NCBI GenBank assembly: GCA_937875035.1
Contig: CALNCF010000364.1
Location: 1-7,700 of the forward strand
From: an uncultured Sphingobacteriaceae bacterium
GTDB taxonomy: Bacteria; Bacteroidota; Bacteroidia; Sphingobacteriales; Sphingobacteriaceae
Length of the DNA: 7,700 bases
Reading direction: 5' to 3'
Part shown: positions 1-5,279 of the stretch, piece by piece
Layout of the letters: every line of letters begins with the position of its first letter
How positions within the stretch are numbered: position 1 is the first letter of the stretch
Made by a program: the position numbers and the translations under genes
Notes under the pieces: model-generated
What the model was told of the DNA's origin: nothing
Databases searched by the model: none
The model's input: the letters and a program-made list of their open reading frames with translations, nothing else

Positions 1-57
1 GGAGAACAGGTAGACAGCAGCCCCTAACAGTACAATAAACAGTATTTGTAATATCAT
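1..57 (-). CDS. 5' end of a leftward gene with hydrophobic N-terminus (partial; possibly a membrane-anchored Fe-S oxidoreductase)
   Basis: Reading leftward from an ATG at 57-55 there are 19 open codons up to the window edge, translating as MILQILFIVLLGAAVYLFS. This is one continuous hydrophobic helix, so the product begins with a transmembrane segment or signal anchor. The rest lies outside the window. Short N-terminal helices of this style begin the (Fe-S)-binding, heterodisulfide-reductase-like proteins of Bacteroidota, but 19 residues cannot establish a family, so that identification is a guess. No Shine-Dalgarno sequence precedes the ATG, which is common in this phylum. The gene is divergent from the tRNA-Phe gene, and the 172-base gap between them must hold both promoters. 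A TAAATTCG motif on the minus strand (85-78) is one mismatch from the Bacteroidota -7 element, but it has no convincing -33 partner. Confidence 0.5.
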   Translation of the reverse strand, partial: MILQILFIVLLGAAVYLFS

Positions 58-126
58 ATGGTTACGTTCAATTCTTGCGAATTTAGTTTTTTACAGGGGA
101 TTTAGACCGATGTGTACAGGGTCTTT

Positions 127-140
127 TTTCTAATTAGAAA
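127..140. repeat. 14-bp perfect palindrome in divergent intergenic region
   Basis: TTTCTAATTAGAAA equals its own reverse complement. It sits about 70 bases upstream of the leftward ATG and about 90 bases upstream of the tRNA gene, in the only stretch of the left part that contains no gene (58-229). It could be an operator half-way between two divergent promoters. However, the region is very AT-rich, which makes such palindromes more likely by chance, and a run of T and A (171-185) nearby is also self-complementary. I see no further gene or RNA in 58-229. Confidence 0.25.
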
Positions 141-186
141 GATTTTAAATTGATAATCAGCCTGAAATAGTTTTTTTGAAAAAAAG

Positions 187-217
187 TTTTCATATCAGGA
201 AAAAGAGGTTACATTTG
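187..217 (+). promoter_or_regulatory. Probable Bacteroidota-type promoter of the tRNA-Phe gene
   Basis: TACATTTG at 210-217 matches the Bacteroidota primary-sigma -7 consensus TAnnTTTG at every defined position. Eighteen bases upstream lies TTTTC (187-191), an imperfect version of the TTTG-like -33 element. Transcription would start around 223-225, just ahead of the tRNA at 230. The position directly before a tRNA gene and the perfect -7 match support the call; the -33 element is weak. Confidence 0.6.
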
Positions 218-229
218 CATTCCTTTAAC

Positions 230-302
230 GGTGATATAGCTCAGTTGGTAGAGCAAAGGACTGAAAATCCTTGTGTCGCTGGTTCGATCCCGGCTATCAC
301 CA
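230..302 (+). tRNA. tRNA-Phe (anticodon GAA)
   Basis: The cloverleaf folds completely. The 7-bp acceptor stem pairs 230-236 (GGTGATA) with 295-301 (TATCACC), and 302 is the discriminator A. The D stem pairs 239-242 with 251-254 and carries the usual GGT in its loop. The anticodon stem pairs 256-260 (AAGGA) with 268-272 (TCCTT) around the loop CTGAAAA, giving anticodon GAA at 263-265. The T stem pairs 278-282 with 290-294 with one G-U pair, and the loop is TTCGATC. T8 and A9 are in place. The 73-base gene does not encode CCA, so the end must be added by tRNA nucleotidyltransferase. It has its own promoter and terminator and appears to be a single-gene unit. Confidence 0.97.
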
Positions 303-303
303 C

Positions 304-325
304 AAACCCCGCAACCGCGGGGTTT
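304..325 (+). terminator. Hairpin terminator of tRNA-Phe
   Basis: Two bases after the tRNA, AAACCCCGC (304-312) pairs perfectly with GCGGGGTTT (317-325) around a 4-base AACC loop. This gives a 9-bp GC-rich stem that ends in a T run and continues into a T-rich stretch (TCGTGTTT). The position right behind the tRNA fits an intrinsic terminator, although the U-tail is short and interrupted. Confidence 0.8.
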
Positions 326-390
326 CGTGTTTAATTACCTTTCTTTTTTCTTTCCCGACTCTCTTCTCTTTTTCTTACCTTGTATCCTCA
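326..390 (+). other. Polypyrimidine leader upstream of the lipoprotein gene
   Basis: Between the tRNA terminator and the ATG at 391 the plus strand consists almost only of C and T, most extremely from about 338 to 388. It contains TACCTTTC (336-343), one mismatch from the -7 consensus TAnnTTTG, and TACCTTGT (376-383), a poorer match. The lipoprotein-protease promoter should lie here because a terminator precedes it and no gene intervenes. No clear -33 element and no Shine-Dalgarno sequence are visible, so the exact promoter cannot be fixed by eye. Confidence 0.35.
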
Positions 391-648
391 ATGAAATTAC
401 TCCTTAGCCTTGTTATGGGTGTGCTGATCCTGGCATGCAGCGCCTGTTGCAGCCGTAAGGCTGTACCTGCGGAACAGAAATTGCAGCTATGTCCCGACGA
501 ATGGATTGAGAACCGGATGCCATCGGCAGGTACTCCGTCGCAGGCGGATCAATATTTTATCCTGAACGGAGAACGCCGGGAGCTGAAAGACTTCGACCTG
601 GAATGGATCAGGAAGAATTGCAGCGTAAAGCCGCAGATTGTTTATTAA
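391..648 (+). CDS. Small putative lipoprotein of unknown function
   Basis: This 85-residue protein starts with a basic residue and a hydrophobic stretch (residues 2-15) ending in a cysteine-rich segment, ILACSACC, at residues 13-20. C16 (I-L-A-C) or C19 (S-A-C) could be the lipidated cysteine of a type II signal peptide; neither fits the lipobox perfectly. The mature part of about 65 residues is hydrophilic and contains CPDEWIENRMP (34-44) and a YFILNGERRELKDFDLEW segment (55-72). It has just two further cysteines, C34 and C77, which could form a disulfide in the periplasm. The ORF is open upstream to 271, but that part overlaps the tRNA and terminator, so the ATG at 391 is preferred. The start has no Shine-Dalgarno sequence. 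The stop is 20 bases before the S8 protease start on the same strand, suggesting one transcript. I recognise similar short proteins as conserved in Chitinophaga-like bacteria but know no function. Confidence 0.75.
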   Translation: MKLLLSLVMGVLILACSACCSRKAVPAEQKLQLCPDEWIENRMPSAGTPSQADQYFILNGERRELKDFDLEWIRKNCSVKPQIVY

Positions 649-668
649 CCAAACTCAAACCAAACTAT

Positions 669-3575
669 ATGAAATCAATGAAAATCCTCAGACTGTATGC
701 AACGGCCGCATTGCTGTGCATCGGCCAGGTAGCGCTTGCCGGTAACCCTGCGCGCAACAGTCAGCAGGTACGTACGTTCAGGCTCGCGGCGGGAGTAAGC
801 GAACGCGATTATATGCCGAATACGATCATCGTCCGGATCGATGCAGCGCATCGCTCTGCCTGCTCGCGTTCCGCGGTGGCGATCCCTTCGGTAGCGACGG
901 CAATGAATAAGATCGGCGCCAGATCGATTACGCAGAAATACCCATCGCATGCCCCGGCCGCTAAAGGGAAGACCGCATATGGTCGCCCGATGCCCGACCT
1001 GAGCATGATCTACGAGGTAAAGTACGAAGCGGATATGAAGATCGAAGACGCGATCAACGAGCTGCTGAAACAGCCGGAAGTGCTGTATGCCGAGCCATCG
1101 TATATCTATCCGCTGTCTTATATCCCCAGCGACCCGGATACATCCGGCGATAAGAATTATTACCTGCGGATCATCAAGGCTTATGAAGCCTGGAATGTAA
1201 CGAAGGGAGATACTTCCGTGGTGATCGCTATTGTAGATTCGGGTACAGACATTGATCACCCCGATCTCCGCGATAATTTCCACCGGAACTATGCAGACCC
1301 TGTTAATGGCATTGATGATGACGGCGATGGGTATGTCGACAACTTCATCGGCTGGGATCTGGCCGGCGCGGATTATAACGCGGTATCCGGCGACAATGAT
1401 CCCGATATTAAAGGTGGTAATAACGATCACGGCTCGCACGTTTCCGGTGATGCTGCCGCGACTACAGATAATGGTATCGGTGTTTCGGGTGCAGGCTTTA
1501 AATCGAGGCTGATGCCGGTAAAATGCGCGGCGGATAACGATACCCGTGCGCCGGGGGGTATGGGTTATATCCTGACCGGTTATGAAGGTATTGTGTATGC
1601 AGCAGATCACGGTGCGGCGATCATCAATTGTTCGTGGGGCGGAGAAGGAGGTGGGGCAGCCGGGCAGGAAGTGATTGATTATGCAACCATGAAAGGCGCG
1701 CTGGTAGTGGCAGCTGCAGGCAACAGCAGCAGCGAGTCGCCACATTATCCATCTGCGTACGAAGGTGTATTGTCTGTGGTATCTACCACGAATGCCGACC
1801 GTAAATCAGGATTCTCCAATTACGGTTATACCGTCGATATCTGTGCGCCGGGAAGCGACATCTACAGCACCGTTTACAATAATTCGTACACATATATGAG
1901 CGGAACCTCTATGGCTTCGCCTGTAGCGGCAGGCGCTGCGGCCTTAGTAAAGGCGGCCTTCCCGTCCTTCACCGGAGCGCAGGTAGGCCAGCAGCTTCGT
2001 GTAACCTGCGATAATATCTACAGTAAAAATGTCAGCAGCTATAAAGATAAGCTGGGCTCCGGCAGGATCAATGTATACCGTGCGGTGACTGAATCGTCGC
2101 CGGCGATCCGTACCGCCGGGCTGTCTTTCAGCAATAACAGCAACGGAGCGTTTGTTCCGGGCGATACGGTAAAGATGTATGCGGATTTCCTGAATTACCT
2201 GGCGCCTACTTCCAACCTGAGCGTTACCCTGAGCACGACATCGATCTCTATCGCTGTGCTGGAGGCTACGATCACGCAGGGAGTGATCGGGACCATGGCT
2301 ACGGAAGCTTCCGTAGCTCCCTTTGTATTCGTGGTAAAGCCGGGTGTTCCTGAAAATACTACCATCAACTTTAAGCTGACCTACAGTGATGGCTCTTACC
2401 AGGATTTTGAAATGATCCGCGTGGAAGTGAATCTTTCTTCCCTGAATATCGATGTGAACCAGGTGAAGAGTACCACTACTTCGATCGGCCGTATCGGCTA
2501 CCGCAACGGTGACGGTACCGGCGGACTGGGCTTCGTGTACAAAGGCGTGAATATGCTGTATGAAGCAAGTCTTATGATCGGTAAATCATCCTCGCAGGTT
2601 TCGAACAACGCGCGCTCGACAACTGCCACACCGGATCAGCATTTCGCCGTAACAGAACGTGTAACACGTACTTCCGATACGTATGCGGACCTGGTAGCCA
2701 AGGGTAAGTTCACCGATGCCGCAAGCCCTTTACCGATCGGCCTGGAAATTCACCAGCGCCAGATGGCCTGGATGACCGCGCCTAACGACAAGTTCATCAT
2801 TACAGAATACAGCCTGATCAATAATAGCTCTTCAGACCTGCCTAATATTTACCCGGGTATGTTCTTCGACTGGGATATTGGCGATGCGGCGAAGAACAGG
2901 GCCGCCTGGGACAGCGACAACGAGATGGGATACGCGATGTCGCTTGTAGGTACCGACCCGATGGCGGGAGTAAAGGTGCTTACGCGAACACAAACGGCTA
3001 CTCCTATATTCTACGCGCAGTCGCACTCTATCCCGGGAGATATCCAGGAGGGAGGCTTCAGCACAGCTGAAAAATATACGACCCTGTCGAAAGGGGTGTT
3101 TAATACCGAGATCGGCTTCGCCCAGCCTGGTGGTGTGGATGTGATGTTCACCATCGGTATTGGTCCGTTCAGGATAAGCGCGAACAGCATGGCGCAAATG
3201 GCCTTCGCAATAATCGGCGGCGACAACCTGAGCGACTTGCAGGCAAGCGCGCAGGCTGCCCAGAATAAATACAATGATGTGATCCATCATGTAGGTGTGA
3301 AAAATACGAAGAATGAGCCTGCTTCACCCCTCAGCCTATACCCGAACCCGGCTTCCGGCTTGTCAAAAGTTTCCTTTGATATGAACAAGCCTGCCAATGT
3401 GCGCTTGTCTGTATTCAACATGCTCGGACAGGAAGTAAAGCTGATCTTCGAGAATCATTTATATACAGGGCCGTATGCTGTGGATGTAAACCTGGATGGT
3501 CTTACCGAAGGGCTTTATTTTATGGTACTCAATACGGATGGACTGTTACAAACGGAAAAGCTGATCGTGCGATAA
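669..3575 (+). CDS. Secreted subtilisin-like (S8) serine protease with T9SS type A sorting domain
   Basis: This 968-residue secreted endopeptidase precursor has a signal peptide at residues 1-24 (cleavage after ALA), followed by an inhibitor-like propeptide to about 146, ending near EVLYAEPSY. The S8 catalytic domain spans about 160-480. The triad is complete: Asp190 in IVDSGTDIDHPDL, His254 in DHGSHVSG and Ser414 in SGTSMASP, with oxyanion Asn352 in AAAGN. An Asp-rich insertion between Asp190 and His254 contains DDDGDGYVDN (216-225), resembling an EF-hand-type calcium loop. Residues 480-590 look like an Ig-like beta domain, and 590-885 form a further beta-rich region of unknown fold. Residues 888-968, starting at LYPNPASG, are a typical T9SS C-terminal sorting domain, so the enzyme should cross the outer membrane and be released or anchored there. 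The reading frame is open to an ATG at 603, inside the lipoprotein gene; the ATG at 669 is chosen because it places the signal peptide at the N-terminus. Substrate specificity cannot be read from sequence. Confidence 0.93.
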   Translation: MKSMKILRLYATAALLCIGQVALAGNPARNSQQVRTFRLAAGVSERDYMPNTIIVRIDAAHRSACSRSAVAIPSVATAMNKIGARSITQKYPSHAPAAKGKTAYGRPMPDLSMIYEVKYEADMKIEDAINELLKQPEVLYAEPSYIYPLSYIPSDPDTSGDKNYYLRIIKAYEAWNVTKGDTSVVIAIVDSGTDIDHPDLRDNFHRNYADPVNGIDDDGDGYVDNFIGWDLAGADYNAVSGDNDPDIKGGNNDHGSHVSGDAAATTDNGIGVSGAGFKSRLMPVKCAADNDTRAPGGMGYILTGYEGIVYAADHGAAIINCSWGGEGGGAAGQEVIDYATMKGALVVAAAGNSSSESPHYPSAYEGVLSVVSTTNADRKSGFSNYGYTVDICAPGSDIYSTVYNNSYTYMSGTSMASPVAAGAAALVKAAFPSFTGAQVGQQLRVTCDNIYSKNVSSYKDKLGSGRINVYRAVTESSPAIRTAGLSFSNNSNGAFVPGDTVKMYADFLNYLAPTSNLSVTLSTTSISIAVLEATITQGVIGTMATEASVAPFVFVVKPGVPENTTINFKLTYSDGSYQDFEMIRVEVNLSSLNIDVNQVKSTTTSIGRIGYRNGDGTGGLGFVYKGVNMLYEASLMIGKSSSQVSNNARSTTATPDQHFAVTERVTRTSDTYADLVAKGKFTDAASPLPIGLEIHQRQMAWMTAPNDKFIITEYSLINNSSSDLPNIYPGMFFDWDIGDAAKNRAAWDSDNEMGYAMSLVGTDPMAGVKVLTRTQTATPIFYAQSHSIPGDIQEGGFSTAEKYTTLSKGVFNTEIGFAQPGGVDVMFTIGIGPFRISANSMAQMAFAIIGGDNLSDLQASAQAAQNKYNDVIHHVGVKNTKNEPASPLSLYPNPASGLSKVSFDMNKPANVRLSVFNMLGQEVKLIFENHLYTGPYAVDVNLDGLTEGLYFMVLNTDGLLQTEKLIVR
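2298..2317. repeat. 20-bp perfect palindrome inside the protease gene
   Basis: The arm GCTACGGAAG (2298-2307) is followed without spacer by its exact reverse complement CTTCCGTAGC (2308-2317), with a HindIII-type AAGCTT at the centre. It encodes Ala-Thr-Glu-Ala-Ser-Val-Ala in the Ig-like region of the S8 protease. GGGA (2289-2292) and TCCC (2318-2321) could extend the stem past a bulge. A gapless 20-bp palindrome is rare in coding DNA at this base composition; its role, if any, is unknown. Confidence 0.6.
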
Positions 3576-3598
3576 AAGTACTGCTTGTACAGAATAAG

Positions 3599-3631
3599 AA
3601 GAGGGCGCTGTGATTCACAGCGCCCTCTTTT
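3599..3631. terminator. Bidirectional intrinsic terminator between the protease gene and tdk
   Basis: AAGAGGGCGCTGTG (3599-3612) pairs over all 14 bases with CACAGCGCCCTCTT (3616-3629) around a 3-base loop (ATT). On the plus strand it ends in TTTT (3628-3631); on the minus strand the A-rich left flank (AATAAGAA) becomes a T-rich tail. It lies between two convergent stops, 24 bases after the protease stop and 17 bases from the tdk stop, so one hairpin can serve both genes. Confidence 0.92.
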
Positions 3632-3648
3632 GTATATCCTAAAGGTTA

Positions 3649-4227
3649 TTATTTACCCAGGTTGTAGCACATGCGGCAACGTGGCTCATAGCTTTCTTTT
3701 TCTCCGAGCATCACCTGCGCATCATTTTCGATCTTACGGAATGAATGGCTCGCCGGGTTCCCGCATTGCAGGCATACGGCCTGCACCTTGGTCACGTATT
3801 CGGCAATGGCCATCAACGCGGGCATAGGTCCGAAAGGTTGTCCGAGGTAATCCATATCCAGGCCGGCAACGATCACTCTCATGCCTTTGGCTGCCAGCTT
3901 CAGGCAAACCATCGGGAGATTGTCGTCGAAGAACTGGGCTTCGTCGATACCCACTACCTGCACATTATTGGAAAGTAATAAGATGGATTCGGCTGAGTTA
4001 ACCGGGGTCGACTGGATGGAGTTCAGGTCATGCGACACGATGGCGTTCTCATCATACCGGGTGTCGATCGCAGGCTTGAATATCTCGACATGCAGCTTCG
4101 CGATCTCCGCTCTCCGCAGCCTCCGGATCAGCTCTTCGGTCTTCCCCGAGAACATAGATCCGCAGATCACTTCAATAGATCCGCGGTGAAGCTGCTTACG
4201 GTTGAATGGTTCGTTGAAAAGCGTCAC
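3649..4227 (-). CDS. tdk: Thymidine kinase (type II, TK1-like)
   Basis: This cytosolic salvage enzyme phosphorylates thymidine to dTMP with ATP. With the GTG start at 4227-4225 it has 192 residues, the usual family length. The P-loop GSMFSGKT is at 23-30. FKPAIDTRY (50-58) is typical of TK1-like enzymes. Walker B with the catalytic glutamate is GIDEAQFF (93-100; E96), and AGLDMD is at 121-126. Four zinc cysteines occur as CLQC (152-155) and CRMC (184-187), and the thymidine-binding lasso ends in SYEPRC (179-184). An in-frame ATG at 4263-4261 would add 12 residues. The GTG is preferred because the resulting MTLFNEP...RGSIEVICG start matches the start of other Bacteroidota Tdk proteins as I remember them, because AGGA lies 5 bases upstream (4236-4233), and because a promoter-like element falls between ATG and GTG. 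The gene is divergent from the Pro/Glu-rich protein gene and ends at a shared terminator. Confidence 0.95.
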   Translation of the reverse strand: MTLFNEPFNRKQLHRGSIEVICGSMFSGKTEELIRRLRRAEIAKLHVEIFKPAIDTRYDENAIVSHDLNSIQSTPVNSAESILLLSNNVQVVGIDEAQFFDDNLPMVCLKLAAKGMRVIVAGLDMDYLGQPFGPMPALMAIAEYVTKVQAVCLQCGNPASHSFRKIENDAQVMLGEKESYEPRCRMCYNLGK

Positions 4228-4246
4228 GTGATTCCTGTTTAGTATG

Positions 4247-4254
4247 CTAATATA
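4247..4254 (-). promoter_or_regulatory. Candidate -7 promoter element for tdk
   Basis: On the minus strand 4254-4247 reads TATATTAG, one mismatch from TAnnTTTG. About 17 bases upstream is TTTCG, a weak -33-like element. Transcription would start near 4240, giving a leader of about 14 bases to the GTG at 4227 and leaving the upstream ATG untranscribed. The rest of the divergent gap (4255-4352) is AT-rich and presumably holds the rightward promoter. A TAATATTG (4340-4347) there is also one mismatch away, but it lies too close to the ATG at 4353 for a normal leader. Confidence 0.35.
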
Positions 4255-4352
4255 AGAAAGCATTTTTTATGCGAAATCATATTCTGAAAGGAAGATACTA
4301 TTTAGCGGTATTTCAGGTTATTATCTTCCTATTAATGCTTAATATTGATCAT

Positions 4353-5279
4353 ATGAACAAGAAACTCATCATACAGAAACTGGCCTTTATTACCGAAGAG
4401 ATGCAGCAGCAGACCCAGGAATGGATCGCGCGCGATCACCGGGTGAATAGCTTAGAGATAGATGCCTTTTTATCGAACATACGTTACCTGATCGAGCAGT
4501 CTGAGATACTGAATAATGTATTGATGGATGAGTCTGAAGAAGAGCAGAAGCAAAGCCATGAAGCTCCTGTTTCTGCCACGTCCGCGGTGCCGGAACCTGA
4601 AACCGTTATGCAGGAAACCGTGGTCCCTGACCCACCTGCAGCCGAACCGGTCGTTCCTGTAATAGAAGAGGAAAAGAAAGAAGAGATCAAAGAAGAAACC
4701 ACCACGCCCGCAACGCCTGAAATTTTCCATGAACCTGCTCCTGAGCCTGTCGCGGAGATCAGACCTGAGCCGGAAGTACACTACCATCCGGAACCGGTCG
4801 CGGTTCCGCAGGATGAGCTGGATGAGGCTTTAGAGGAAACACATTCGATCGACGATATTTACCTGCGTATTGAAAAGACCGCGGAGCCTGCGAAAGAAAC
4901 CACCCGTAACGAGCAGCATGCCTTTCTCGAATCGAAGGAACATCCGCAGAATATGAACGACAAGCTGAAGTCGGAGCAGGAGAGCTTGCTTGAGCGCCTG
5001 AAAAGATCGCATGATGAAAAGACCATTGGTGAGCAATTGAAAGCCAGTGCGCTGAAAAAGGATCTGACCTTCTCCCTGAACGATCGTTTCTTTATCATCA
5101 ATCATTTGTTCGACGGGCATACGGCCTCCTTTACCGATGTGCTGGTCCGCCTGACTGAAATGAGCGACTGGAGCTCTGTAGAATCATACCTGAACAATGA
5201 AGTGGCTGCCCGGTTCAAATGGGCAGAGCATGAGCAGGCAAAAGAGAAATTCTTCGAATTACTGCGCAGCCGTTTCTAA
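4353..5279 (+). CDS. Conserved-looking protein of unknown function with Pro/Glu-rich central region
   Basis: The product has 308 residues and I do not recognise a named family. Residues 1-60 (MNKKLIIQKLAFITEEMQQQ onward) look helical, like a small alpha domain or coiled coil. Residues 61-187 are low complexity and acidic, full of Pro, Glu and Val (PEPE, EPAPEPV and PEPEV motifs), and are presumably disordered. Residues 200-235 are a charged helix. Residues 236-308 (DLTFSLNDRFFIINHLFDG onward, ending FFELLRSRF) look like a compact helical domain; similar C-terminal ends with a NDRF..I..LF core occur in uncharacterised Bacteroidota proteins as I recall. There is no signal peptide from this start, so it is probably cytoplasmic. 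The frame is open to an ATG at 4269, which would add a hydrophobic helix (see findings), but that stretch is AT-rich promoter-like DNA. The stop codon overlaps that of convergent rodA by 3 bases within a 4-base gene overlap. Confidence 0.85.
   Translation: MNKKLIIQKLAFITEEMQQQTQEWIARDHRVNSLEIDAFLSNIRYLIEQSEILNNVLMDESEEEQKQSHEAPVSATSAVPEPETVMQETVVPDPPAAEPVVPVIEEEKKEEIKEETTTPATPEIFHEPAPEPVAEIRPEPEVHYHPEPVAVPQDELDEALEETHSIDDIYLRIEKTAEPAKETTRNEQHAFLESKEHPQNMNDKLKSEQESLLERLKRSHDEKTIGEQLKASALKKDLTFSLNDRFFIINHLFDGHTASFTDVLVRLTEMSDWSSVESYLNNEVAARFKWAEHEQAKEKFFELLRSRF

Noticed and set aside
230..302. tRNA-Phe as an integration site for a mobile element
   Set aside because: No integrase gene, no direct repeat of the tRNA 3' end and no foreign-looking genes occur in the window.
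603..668. Upstream ATG extension of the protease into the lipoprotein gene
   Set aside because: It would put 22 hydrophilic residues before the signal peptide and overlap the preceding gene by 46 bases. The ATG at 669 gives a normal exported protein.
675..1745. Open frame of about 356 codons on the minus strand, opposite the protease gene
   Set aside because: It lies fully antisense to the signal peptide, propeptide and catalytic motifs of a convincing S8 protease. Its translation is rich in Arg, Ile, His and Cys with no domain logic, typical of an antisense shadow in GC-balanced coding DNA.
2832..3290. Two overlapping minus-strand open frames opposite the C-terminal part of the protease
   Set aside because: They have no recognisable motif, no plausible start context and no independent support; the plus strand is clearly the coding strand.
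4789..4808. 8-bp inverted repeat (CGGAACCG / CGGTTCCG, 4-base loop) in the Pro/Glu-rich gene
   Set aside because: It has short arms inside repetitive Pro/Glu/Val codons, no T run and no positional meaning. It is likely to arise by chance from the codon bias.
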